Notes: generated by a model from the letters alone, not told the origin. Shown: positions 45,485-52,686, counted from the stretch's first letter. The stretch: DNA of 64,000 nucleotides from Lentibacillus siamensis (GCF_039522605.1 NZ_BAAADS010000012.1:248001-312000); one strand, 5' to 3'. Numbers and translations: made by a program.

Positions 45485-46378
45485 TTGTTAAAAATTGGAT
45501 CACACGTATCAATGAGTGGAAAGAAAATGCTTCTTGGTTCAAGTGAGGAAGCTGCATCGTATGGTTCGAATGCGTTTATGATTTATACTGGTGCACCACA
45601 AAACACCAGGAGAAAGCCTGTCGAAGAGCTTAATATTGAAGCTGGCAGGGAACACATGCAGGAAAATGGGATTGTAGATCTGGTTGTGCATGCGCCTTAT
45701 ATTATTAACATCGGGAATACCGTCAAAAAAGAAACATTTGAACTTGGCGTTTCTTTCCTGCGTAATGAAATCGACCGAACAGCAGCTATCGGTGCAAAAC
45801 AAATTGTGCTTCACCCAGGCGCACATGTTGGTGCTGGTGCTGATAAAGGGATTGAAAAAATTATTGAAGGGTTAAATGAAGTGCTTGAAAAAGACAAAGA
45901 CGTGCAAATTGCCCTGGAAACCATGGCTGGTAAGGGTACAGAAATTGGCAGGTCCTTTGATGAATTAGCGAAAATTTTTGATGGTGTCAAACATAATGAT
46001 AAGTTATCGGTCTGTTTGGATACATGCCATATTCACGATGCAGGCTATAATGTAGTTGATGATTTTGATGGCGTATTAAATGAATTCGATAAAATTATCG
46101 GACTTGATCGACTGAAGGTTGTCCATGTGAACGACAGTAAAAATGTGCAGGGAGCACATAAGGATAGGCACGAAAATATCGGCTTCGGTCATATTGGTTT
46201 TGATGCATTGCATTATGTCATCACGCACCCACAATTGAGTGAACTGCCTAAGATTTTGGAAACACCGTATGTTGGGGAAGATAAAAAGAATAAAAAGCCG
46301 CCATATAAATTCGAAATTGAAATGATTAAAAACGGTAAATTTATTCCTGATTTAAAAGATCAGATTGTAAATCAATAA
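45485..46378 (+). CDS. nfo: Endonuclease IV (AP endonuclease)
   Basis: A 297-residue TIM-barrel enzyme that cuts DNA 5' of abasic sites in base-excision repair; in Bacillus it also protects spores. Zinc-ligand motifs are LVVHAPYIINIGN, VLHPGAHVGAG, ALETMAG, CLDTCHIHDAGY, VHVNDSKN, and DRHENIGFGHIG. The TTG start at 45485 gives LKIGSHVSMSG, the family start, and follows GGAGTGGAG. It is co-oriented with and 15 bases from cshB. Confidence 0.96.
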   Translation: MLKIGSHVSMSGKKMLLGSSEEAASYGSNAFMIYTGAPQNTRRKPVEELNIEAGREHMQENGIVDLVVHAPYIINIGNTVKKETFELGVSFLRNEIDRTAAIGAKQIVLHPGAHVGAGADKGIEKIIEGLNEVLEKDKDVQIALETMAGKGTEIGRSFDELAKIFDGVKHNDKLSVCLDTCHIHDAGYNVVDDFDGVLNEFDKIIGLDRLKVVHVNDSKNVQGAHKDRHENIGFGHIGFDALHYVITHPQLSELPKILETPYVGEDKKNKKPPYKFEIEMIKNGKFIPDLKDQIVNQ

Positions 46379-46385
46379 GCCACTG

Positions 46386-46535
46386 ACTGGGACATATTAA
46401 AAGAAAAATCCTGTAATAATTTGGAAATAGGAAATAGTGCATTGGCCGCCCCGAAAATATTCACTGCTGCCTGCATAAACTCGGCATCGGCTAAAAACTT
46501 TCGCTGTGTTTTTTTACTGCGGGCGGCTCAGAATT
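46386..46535 (-). repeat. Degenerate dispersed repeat, copy D
   Basis: ACTGGGACATA (46386-46396) resembles the terminal repeat of the 50.4-kb element. 46460-46530 matches other copies inverted but decayed (TTTCGCTGTGT, then ACTGCGGGCGGCT). It lies between nfo and the convergent yqfT-like gene. Confidence 0.65.
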
Positions 46536-46543
46536 TTGATTGG

Positions 46544-46825
46544 TTAAAACAAATACTCCAATCCATGTTCCTGGATCATTTTTTCGAATAATCGCTGTGC
46601 TTTTTGAGCAGTACGTTGATCTGTTATTTGTGTCAGGTCTTTATACAGTTGCTTCTGTCCAGTTTTACTGAATGGATCAACGGTGTTTTGTTTCAAATAC
46701 GTTTCAATCTGTTTTGCCTGATTCAAACTTATGCTGAAACCATATTGGTTGCTGTAGTGAAGCAGCTCATCTGCCGATAATTGCTTTAGCTTATTCATAA
46801 CCAGTTCTTTTATGAAATTTGTCAT
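46544..46825 (-). CDS. yqfT: DUF2624 family protein (YqfT-like)
   Basis: A 93-residue, mostly helical, charged protein on the minus strand (NKLKQLSADELLHYSNQYGF near the start, FEKMIQEHGLEYLF at the end). The pattern and the position next to nfo match the YqfT/DUF2624 family of spore-forming Bacilli. No catalytic motif and no membrane segment are seen. AAGGAGACC lies seven bases before the start. The function is unknown. Confidence 0.78.
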   Translation of the reverse strand: MTNFIKELVMNKLKQLSADELLHYSNQYGFSISLNQAKQIETYLKQNTVDPFSKTGQKQLYKDLTQITDQRTAQKAQRLFEKMIQEHGLEYLF

Positions 46826-46980
46826 ATTCGGTCTCCTTTACGTTTATTGCTTAAACAGTATATGCACATACCCATAAAATGTTTATGAATCAGCTTCATA
46901 CCATTAACTTACATTATTATTTTTTGGGTTTCTCCATAAACTAAGCTTGCACCTCAAAAAAGGAAGCGAGGTTTTAGTGT

Positions 46981-47376
46981 ATGGATGAGTCCCGTGAAGA
47001 GCGGATTAACGATGCAAGAGATCCGCAAAGAAACCGACTCGATGACCAGGATATTGCAGCAACAAATATGAATGGACAAGGGATAAATACCGAAGATCCA
47101 CAAAGTACAAGGGATGAAGAATTTGCTGCAGAAATGACGGCCGATGATGTAACAAATGATGTTGATCATGATGAAGATGTAATCAGCGCATACGGCTGGA
47201 TAGGAGCCGCATTATCTGTCATTTCATTCTTTGTAATGCCGATTATCTTGGGTGCTGCAGGGATTATTTTAGGTTTCATTTCGAGAAGCAAAGGTGCTGA
47301 TACACTGGGTAATATTGCTATTATTGCCGGTGCAGCATCAATTATCATCACATTATTTGTGCTCCCATTTGTATAG
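46981..47376 (+). CDS. yqfX: YqfX-like membrane protein
   Basis: A 131-residue protein. The first 60 residues are hydrophilic and acidic, rich in Asp, Glu, Asn and Arg. The rest has two strong membrane spans (about residues 73-99 and 108-130: WIGAALSVISFFVMPIILG and IAIIAGAASIIITLFVLPFV) separated by a short basic loop (SRSKGADT). The two-span C-terminus is DUF4190-like. The ribosome site before ATG 46981 is weak (GCGAGG). The role is unknown; the symbol rests on synteny. Confidence 0.68.
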   Translation: MDESREERINDARDPQRNRLDDQDIAATNMNGQGINTEDPQSTRDEEFAAEMTADDVTNDVDHDEDVISAYGWIGAALSVISFFVMPIILGAAGIILGFISRSKGADTLGNIAIIAGAASIIITLFVLPFV

Positions 47377-47416
47377 AGAAAGGAGGCTGATTAGAAATCA
47401 TAATCAGCCTCTTTTC
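47377..47416. terminator. Terminator between convergent yqfX and yqfZ
   Basis: GAAAGGAGGCTGATTA pairs with TAATCAGCCTCTTTTC around a short loop. T-rich tails exist on both sides. Confidence 0.85.
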
Positions 47417-47440
47417 TTTTGTAAAAAAACTTCATGTTTT

Positions 47441-47767
47441 CTAATAAAGTGGGAAATAGTAATATTTACCAGCTTTAATTTTCAATGGTTTGGCGTCAGG
47501 GTTTAACCTTTTGAAATCATCCAGAATTTGATCAATATCGATGGTTTGTACGGATTCCTGGTTAAGTTGTTCAACAATGGATAAAACTGTCTCACCTTCC
47601 TGTACTTTTATATGGGCTGCTTGTGAATGTGTAGATGTTGTAGAAGTAACCTGATTTCTGGCTGAATGGCTTGAATCATCCATTGTTCCGACCGTTAAAT
47701 CTTTATACGTACTCATAATGAACAATAATGCTAATATAAATAAACCAAATTTTATGAGTGGATTCAT
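47441..47767 (-). CDS. yqfZ: YqfZ-like LysM protein
   Basis: A 108-residue protein with an N-terminal signal or anchor (about residues 5-20), a Ser/Thr-rich linker and a LysM-like module (about 52-105: HIKVQEGETVLSIVEQLNQE, then FKRLNPDAKPLKIKAGKYYY). LysM binds peptidoglycan or chitin-like sugars. In Bacillus yqfZ is found in spore formers at the same place. AAGGGGC lies upstream of the start. It diverges from the nfeD-like gene at 47845. Confidence 0.8.
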   Translation of the reverse strand: MNPLIKFGLFILALLFIMSTYKDLTVGTMDDSSHSARNQVTSTTSTHSQAAHIKVQEGETVLSIVEQLNQESVQTIDIDQILDDFKRLNPDAKPLKIKAGKYYYFPLY

Positions 47768-47844
47768 GATTACTTGCCCCTTTTTTGAAACATTTTGCAG
47801 TGTATTTGCGTATTAATACTGACAGGAAAAGGAGGTTCACTCAC

Positions 47845-48501
47845 ATGGATGTATTCTCATTGGATTGGATTGGCTTTGTGGTTACCGGGCTTGGCACACT
47901 TTTTTTAATCGGTGAGATATTGGTGAATATGCGTGGGTTCTTTGGTTTGATGGGTATAGCCTTTATCACCGTTTATTTTGCTGCATATCTGGAAACAAGC
48001 TCCTTTATCATCATGCTTATTGTGTATTTTATCGGATTATTACTTATTATTATTGACGGAAAGCTGGTTAATGATGGGACGTTGGCAACGTTAGGGATGG
48101 CATGTATGCTGATTGCCGTAGCTGTTACAGCCCCAAATCTTAATGCTGGTCTTTATGCAGTCATCGGTGTTTTGGTTGGCGGAGCTTCCTCGTTTTTCTT
48201 TTTGAAGGTTTTCAAGCGACGGAATATGTGGACAAAAATAACTTTGATGGATAAATTGACTTCTGAAAAAGGTTATAACAGTATGAATAATGAGTATGCC
48301 AGGTTATTGTATCAGGAAGGCGAAACGTTAAATAACTTGCGTCCGGTCGGAACCATACAGGTAAATAATAAATATTACAGTGCCATTTCCAATGGACAAT
48401 GGATTCCTGAAAAATCGAAAATAAAGGTTGTTCAGGTTGACGGAACCCGGATTCTGGTTGAAAAAGTGAATACAAGAACAGAAGAGAAAAATACTCAATG
48501 A
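47845..48501 (+). CDS. NfeD family membrane protein (short form)
   Basis: A 218-residue protein with several membrane spans (about residues 9-125) and a C-terminal OB-fold NfeD domain (about 150-212, with LRPVGTIQVNNKYYSAIS and VVQVDGTRILVEKV). It lacks the protease domain of YqeZ. Short NfeD proteins usually lie next to a flotillin or stomatin gene, but none is adjacent here. ATG 47845 has AAAGGAGG upstream; an earlier in-frame start at 47785 has none. A terminator overlaps the stop. Confidence 0.85.
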   Translation: MDVFSLDWIGFVVTGLGTLFLIGEILVNMRGFFGLMGIAFITVYFAAYLETSSFIIMLIVYFIGLLLIIIDGKLVNDGTLATLGMACMLIAVAVTAPNLNAGLYAVIGVLVGGASSFFFLKVFKRRNMWTKITLMDKLTSEKGYNSMNNEYARLLYQEGETLNNLRPVGTIQVNNKYYSAISNGQWIPEKSKIKVVQVDGTRILVEKVNTRTEEKNTQ

Positions 48502-48526
48502 CGTTATGTTTTTTGAGTATTTTTTT
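48487..48526 (+). terminator. Terminator overlapping the nfeD-like stop
   Basis: AAAAATACTCAA pairs with TTGAGTATTTTT, followed by more T. The left arm covers the last codons of the gene. Confidence 0.88.
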
Positions 48527-48619
48527 CTGTTTCTGCATCAAAAGTAAAATGTTCGGGTAGTTAATAATGATAGAAGTGTCGAGAAATGTAAATTTATTGT
48601 TAAGTTTTTATTCTTATCC

Positions 48620-48648
48620 TTTACAAATAGTCTGTATTTCTTTAATAA
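48620..48648 (+). promoter_or_regulatory. Candidate sigma-A promoter of the Na/Pi gene
   Basis: TTTACA (48620-48625), a 17-base spacer and TAATAA (48643-48648). Confidence 0.5.
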
Positions 48649-48699
48649 TGGTGAAGGTATGCTTATGCTATTACTTCTTGAAAAGGGACTGATTAACTT

Positions 48700-50328
48700 T
48701 TGGATATCGATGTACAACAGCTGATTTTTGAATTTGTTGGTGGACTGGGGATATTTTTACTTGGTATTAAGTTTATGGGAGAAGGGCTGCAAAAGTCTGC
48801 GGGGGATCGCCTCCGTGATATTCTTGACAAATTTACAAGCAATCCTTTTTTAGGTGTGCTTGCAGGTATGGTTGTAACCATATTAATTCAAAGCAGTTCT
48901 GGTACAACAGTATTGACAGTAGGTTTGGTAAATGCCGGTTTTATGACGCTCAGACAAGCTATTGGTGTTATTATGGGTGCCAACATCGGTACAACGGTTA
49001 CCGCATTTATTATAGGTATTGATTTGGAGGCATATGCACTGCCGATTGTAGCTGTCGGTGCCTTTCTGATCTTTTTCTTTAAAAGTCAAAAAGTCAGTAA
49101 TATTGGACAGGCTATCTTTGGCTTCGGGGCATTATTCCTCGGTTTGAAATTTATGGGAGATGCAATGGCACCACTGGAAGGACTTGAATCGTTCCATGAC
49201 TTAACGGTTAGTATGAGTGATAACCCAATTTTAGGTGTTGTCATCGGCACAATCTTTACAGTTGTAGTTCAAAGTTCCAGTGCAACGATAGGTATTTTGC
49301 AGGGGCTGTTTGCAGAAGGAGCAATCGACCTCCGAGCAGCATTGCCGGTATTATTTGGCGATAACATTGGGACAACTGTTACGGCTATACTGGCTTCAAT
49401 TGGTACAAGCATAGCGGCAAAACGGGCAGCATTTGTGCATGTTATTTTTAACTTGGTTGGTACAACTGTATTTCTTATCTTATTAGGTGCATTTACAAAT
49501 TATGTGATATTTTTGCAATCCAGTTTAAATTTGAACCCGGAAATGACGCTTGCTTTTGCACACGGAAGCTTTAACCTTGCAAATACAATTATTCAATTTC
49601 CATTTATCGCAGTGTTGGCATGGATTGTTACGAAAATGATTCCTGGTGAGGATACCATAATCGAGTACAAACCGAAGCATTTGGATCCAATTTTTATTCA
49701 ACAGTCATCTGCTCTGGCATTGGATCAATCCAAGGCGGAAGTAATTCGTATGGGTGAATATGCATCCAAGGGGCTTGAAGAGACCAATCTGTATCTCACT
49801 ACAAATTCACAAAAGCATTCCGAGATGGCTATGCAAGTAGAGGGAGCATTGAATAACCTGGATCAGAAAATAACCGAATATCTTGTGAATATTTCCGGTG
49901 AATCGATGTCTGAACTGGAAAGTGCCCGCCATACTGCATTAATGAACTCGGTGCGCGATATTGAACGAATTGGTGATCATTTTGAAAACATCATTGAACT
50001 GATCGATTATAAGATTTCAAACAAAGTAACGTTAACAGAACAAGCTCAGGACGATCTGAACAATATGTTTGATTTAACGATTATGACGGTAAAACAAGCG
50101 GTTAAAGCACTTGATTCGGATGACCGTGAAGAAGCGCTTGCTGTGATTCAAAAAGAGGATCAGATTGATAAAATGGAGCGCACCTACCGCAAAAAACATA
50201 TCATTCGCATGAACGAAGGATTATGTAATGGATCTGCAGGAATTGTCTTCGTGGATATTATCAGTAACCTTGAACGGATCGGTGACCACGCAGTCAATAT
50301 TGCAGAAGAAGTATTGGGTGAGGAATAA
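48700..50328 (+). CDS. Na/Pi cotransporter family protein with PhoU-like domain
   Basis: A 542-residue member of the NptA/YqeW (Na/Pi cotransporter II) family. The membrane part (about residues 1-310) has two inverted repeats marked by QSSSGTTVLTVGLVNAG (about 66-82) and VQSSSATIGILQGLF, plus GDNIGTTVTA. The C-terminal 200 residues are helical and PhoU-like, with two SVRDIERIGDHFENI-type motifs (RIGDHFENI and ERIGDHAVNIAEE). It probably moves phosphate with sodium. The start is TTG 48700 after AAAAGGGA, with modest spacing. It is not next to pst, which begins 6 kb away. Confidence 0.9.
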   Translation: MDIDVQQLIFEFVGGLGIFLLGIKFMGEGLQKSAGDRLRDILDKFTSNPFLGVLAGMVVTILIQSSSGTTVLTVGLVNAGFMTLRQAIGVIMGANIGTTVTAFIIGIDLEAYALPIVAVGAFLIFFFKSQKVSNIGQAIFGFGALFLGLKFMGDAMAPLEGLESFHDLTVSMSDNPILGVVIGTIFTVVVQSSSATIGILQGLFAEGAIDLRAALPVLFGDNIGTTVTAILASIGTSIAAKRAAFVHVIFNLVGTTVFLILLGAFTNYVIFLQSSLNLNPEMTLAFAHGSFNLANTIIQFPFIAVLAWIVTKMIPGEDTIIEYKPKHLDPIFIQQSSALALDQSKAEVIRMGEYASKGLEETNLYLTTNSQKHSEMAMQVEGALNNLDQKITEYLVNISGESMSELESARHTALMNSVRDIERIGDHFENIIELIDYKISNKVTLTEQAQDDLNNMFDLTIMTVKQAVKALDSDDREEALAVIQKEDQIDKMERTYRKKHIIRMNEGLCNGSAGIVFVDIISNLERIGDHAVNIAEEVLGEE

Positions 50329-50356
50329 TTCTGTAAAGTATGTAAAATGAAATGGT

Positions 50357-50812
50357 GAGGCTGGGACAAAAGTGTTTCATCAACTGAAAAAACGAATTAA
50401 ATGGTAAGCTCTGCCGCTCTGGAAATATACTTCGCTTTCACTTTCGAGCATAAGTGCGACAACAGCTTTAGAAAACTTGGTTGTCACCAAGCCTTTAGGT
50501 GACAGCCATAGTTGCACTTATGCAGTAAGAAAGTTTTATACTTTCTTATCTGCCAAGAAAATCACTTTCGCTGTGTCTTCTTTACCGCGGGCGGCTGTTG
50601 AGCCCTCCTCGTGCTTGGTGCTCGTCGTGTTGCAAGCATATTCGGAGAAGCAGCACTCCTCGGAACTGGTAGGGGATTCGGTAGAAGTAGTGCTCGTCGC
50701 ACTGCGGGGTCGCATCTAGGCCTTTCCTCCCGCAGGAGTCTGCGTATATTTCCCCGCTAGTCTCTAGATTTTTTCGTCTTTAGAGTTACACTTTTTAATT
50801 TGTCCCAGCCTC
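50357..50812. mobile_element. 456-bp non-coding element with terminal inverted repeats (copy C)
   Basis: It is bounded by GAGGCTGGGACAAA (50357-50370) and the inverse TTTGTCCCAGCCTC (50799-50812), and AGTGT/ACACT just inside also matches across a short indel. The interior carries, inverted, the blocks of copies A and B (AGCATAAGTGCGAC, CGCTGTGTCTTCTTTACCGC, CTCGTCGTGTTGCAAGC, CTCCCGCAGGAGTC). There is no transposase frame, so it looks like a MITE-type or other non-autonomous repeat. No clear target duplication is seen. Confidence 0.75.
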
Positions 50813-50898
50813 CCTTCATGTTCGCAGTTAAGTATAAAACCCATTTTTACTGCATTCGTGCAACTATGGCCGTCACCAAAATTGTGTTGAAAATATTA

Positions 50899-50927
50899 TT
50901 GAAAACCTGACATAAACATGCTATAGT
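50899..50927 (+). promoter_or_regulatory. tRNA cluster promoter, upstream
   Basis: TTGAAA (50899-50904), a 17-base spacer and TATAGT (50922-50927): a good sigma-A site. Confidence 0.75.
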
Positions 50928-50985
50928 ATATGGTGTTGCTTAATAAAGGGGATAAGCGCCCGGAAACAAAAAAGTGTAAAAGTTA

Positions 50986-51014
50986 TTGACAGAATCTGTC
51001 GTACATGGTAAATT
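50986..51014 (+). promoter_or_regulatory. tRNA cluster promoter, proximal
   Basis: TTGACA (50986-50991), a 17-base spacer and TAAATT (51009-51014), 53 bases before tRNA-Asn. Confidence 0.75.
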
Positions 51015-51067
51015 ATATTTCGTTGCTGATAAAAATCCTTTATATCAACGTACATATTTTTGACTAT

Positions 51068-51142
51068 TCCACAGTAGCTCAGCGGTAGAGCGATCGGCTG
51101 TTAACCGATTAGTCGCAGGTTCGATTCCTGCCTGTGGAGCCA
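51068..51142 (+). tRNA. tRNA-Asn (GTT)
   Basis: It has a complete cloverleaf: acceptor TCCACAG/CTGTGGA, anticodon loop CTGTTAA (GTT) and T loop GGTTCGATTCC. G73 and an encoded CCA fit asparagine identity. Confidence 0.97.
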
Positions 51143-51145
51143 TAT

Positions 51146-51222
51146 GGCGGTGTAGCTCAGCTGGCGAGAGCGTACGGTTCATACCCGTGAGGTCGGGGGT
51201 TCGATCCCCTCCGCCGCTACCA
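51146..51222 (+). tRNA. tRNA-Met (CAT), elongator type
   Basis: The acceptor GGCGGTG pairs with CGCCGCT with a wobble, the anticodon is CAT in TTCATAC, and CCA is encoded. The paired first base (G1-C72 type) and sequence match the elongator tRNA-Met of Bacillus rather than the initiator. Confidence 0.9.
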
Positions 51223-51239
51223 TTTAATTACATATAAAC

Positions 51240-51316
51240 GGCGGTCGTGGCGAAGCGGTTAACGCACCGGATTGTGGCTCCGGCATACGTGGGTTCGATC
51301 CCCACCGGTCGCCCCA
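51240..51316 (+). tRNA. tRNA-His (GTG)
   Basis: Anticodon GTG in TTGTGGC, with the extra G-1 at 51240 opposite C73, the hallmark of histidine tRNA. CCA is encoded. Confidence 0.97.
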
Positions 51317-51329
51317 TAAAAAAATAGTT

Positions 51330-51406
51330 GGACCCTTAGCTCAGCTGGTTAGAGCTATCGGCTCATAACCGATCGGTCGCAGGTTCGAATCCTGCAGGGT
51401 CCACCA
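51330..51406 (+). tRNA. tRNA-Ile2 (CAT, lysidine-modified)
   Basis: A complete cloverleaf with acceptor GGACCCT/AGGGTCC, anticodon CAT in CTCATAA and CCA encoded. The body matches Bacillus minor isoleucine tRNA, in which C34 is changed to lysidine by TilS to read AUA. Elongator Met is the alternative but is already present at 51146. Confidence 0.8.
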
Positions 51407-51416
51407 TTTTTAGCTC

Positions 51417-51509
51417 GGAGGTATACCCAAGTCTGGCTGAAGGGATCGGTCTTGAAAACCGACAGGCGGGTCAAACCGCGCGGGGGTTCGAATCCCTCTA
51501 CCTCCTCCA
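51417..51509 (+). tRNA. tRNA-Ser (TGA)
   Basis: A 93-base class II tRNA with a long variable arm, anticodon TGA in CTTGAAA, acceptor GGAGGTA/TACCTCC and CCA encoded. The discriminator is T73, where serine tRNAs normally have G73. Confidence 0.95.
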
Positions 51510-51535
51510 TACATATTATGTCCCAGAAAAAGTAA

Positions 51536-51575
51536 CATACGGCTTTGTAGCTCAGTCGGTAGAGCAAGCCGTCCG
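51536..51575 (+). pseudogene. Broken tRNA-Phe copy (5' half)
   Basis: CATACGGCTTTGTAGCTCAG and on to GAGCAAG (51536-51568) repeats 51695-51727 with one mismatch: the acceptor 5' strand and D arm of tRNA-Phe. Next comes CCGTCCG, which fits the end of the T arm, and then unrelated sequence. The anticodon arm and 3' acceptor are missing, so no tRNA is made. Confidence 0.85.
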
Positions 51576-51589
51576 TTTTAATGATTAAG

Positions 51590-51668
51590 TTTCTGGGAGA
51601 AGGCCTGCGAGAAGTGCTGCGTCACTGAAATAACCTGCAACACGACGAGCCGCACAAGCTCAGGAGAT
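51590..51668 (+). repeat. Partial dispersed repeat, copy E
   Basis: GAGAAGTGCTGCGTC and TGCAACACGACGAGC (51636-51650) align in order with the reverse strand of the element at 50357-50812. It fills the space between the broken and the intact tRNA-Phe. Confidence 0.7.
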
Positions 51669-51699
51669 TTAAATACGATTAAAACTACCAATATCATAC

Positions 51700-51772
51700 G
51701 GCTCTGTAGCTCAGTCGGTAGAGCAAGGGACTGAAAATCCCTGTGTCGGCGGTTCGATTCCGTCCGGAGCCA
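51700..51772 (+). tRNA. tRNA-Phe (GAA)
   Basis: Acceptor GGCTCTG/CGGAGCC, anticodon GAA in CTGAAAA, T loop GGTTCGATTCC and A73. CCA is not encoded (A is followed by TCATT), unlike the other five complete genes, so the CCA-adding enzyme must finish it. Confidence 0.95.
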
Positions 51773-51778
51773 TCATTA

Positions 51779-51803
51779 AAACAGGCATAAAGCCTGTTTT
51801 TTA
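51779..51803 (+). terminator. Terminator of the tRNA cluster
   Basis: AACAGGC pairs with GCCTGTT around a short loop, followed by six T. Confidence 0.88.
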
Positions 51804-51855
51804 ATTCCCTGAAAAAGGATGTTTTTTTGAACGTATTTGCGGGAAGAGACTTGTA

Positions 51856-51870
51856 TGCAAATAATTTGCA
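51856..51870. promoter_or_regulatory. 15-bp palindrome upstream of sodA
   Basis: TGCAAATAATTTGCA is a perfect palindrome about 85 bases before the sodA start. A weak hairpin (CAAGC/GCTTG) and an A/T-rich inverted repeat lie between. It is operator-like, but no known regulator is assigned. Confidence 0.4.
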
Positions 51871-51954
51871 AGTGCATTCAAGCTCTGATAGGCTTGCTTT
51901 AAAAGGTTGAATTTTCAATCCTTTAAAAACATATTTTTGTGGGAGGAATTAATA

Positions 51955-52566
51955 ATGGCAAAATTTGAATTACCAGAGCTACCTTACGCATACGATGCTT
52001 TAGAACCAACAATCGATAAAGAAACAATGAACATCCACCACACAAAGCATCATAACACTTATGTTACAAAACTGAATGCCGCAGTGGAAGGAAATGCGGA
52101 CCTTCAGAATAAATCAGTTGAAGATCTAGTAAGCAGCATTGATTCCGTACCGGAAAATATTCGCACTGCTGTCCGCAATAATGGCGGCGGACATGCTAAT
52201 CACAGCTTATTCTGGAAAGTAATGTCACCAAACGGCGGCGGCGAGCCAACAGGTGAGCTTGCTGATAAAATAAATGGTAAATTCGGCAGCTTCGACAAAT
52301 TCAAGGAAGAGTTTGAAACTGCTGCAAAAGGCCGTTTTGGTTCAGGCTGGGCTTGGCTTGTAGTTAATAATGGTGATTTGGAAGTCATGAGTACACCAAA
52401 TCAGGATACACCTTTGATGGAAGGTAAAACACCTTTGCTTGGCCTTGACGTTTGGGAGCACGCTTATTATTTAAAATATCAAAACAAGCGTCCTGATTAT
52501 GTTTCGGCATTCTGGAACGTTGTAAACTGGGACGAAGTTGCAAAAAATTATGACGCTGCAAAGTAA
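51955..52566 (+). CDS. sodA: Superoxide dismutase (Mn/Fe family)
   Basis: A 203-residue cytoplasmic enzyme that turns superoxide into hydrogen peroxide and oxygen. Metal ligands fit H28 (MNIHHTKHH), the His of GGHANHSLFW, and D and H of LDVWEHAYYLKY. The GGG and W patterns are those of the manganese-type Bacillus SodA. ATG 51955 has GGGAGG upstream. It is transcribed alone, with a strong terminator after it. The order sodA-MFS gene-pbpA-pst matches B. subtilis. Confidence 0.97.
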   Translation: MAKFELPELPYAYDALEPTIDKETMNIHHTKHHNTYVTKLNAAVEGNADLQNKSVEDLVSSIDSVPENIRTAVRNNGGGHANHSLFWKVMSPNGGGEPTGELADKINGKFGSFDKFKEEFETAAKGRFGSGWAWLVVNNGDLEVMSTPNQDTPLMEGKTPLLGLDVWEHAYYLKYQNKRPDYVSAFWNVVNWDEVAKNYDAAK

Positions 52567-52581
52567 TAATTATTAAAAGCC

Positions 52582-52614
52582 AAAGACACGGATAGTTCAT
52601 ATCCGTGTCTTTTT
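52582..52614 (+). terminator. Terminator after sodA
   Basis: AAAGACACGGATA pairs perfectly with TATCCGTGTCTTT, followed by more T. Confidence 0.93.
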
Positions 52615-52686
52615 AATGCTCAAATATCCGTGCATATCTACGTGCATTTTGCTCAAACTAATAGCAGTTAAAGGGGAGCAATTGAT

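Noticed and set aside
48590..48630. Possible Pho box before the Na/Pi gene
   Set aside because: TTAAGT, TTCTTA and TTTACA occur, but they are not in an 11-base register and only one matches well.
51355..51567. Minus-strand frame across tRNA-Ser and tRNA-Ile2
   Set aside because: It is antisense to tRNA genes; such translated tRNA complements are common false proteins.
51694..51918. Minus-strand frame across tRNA-Phe
   Set aside because: It is antisense to a tRNA and its terminator, without a ribosome site.
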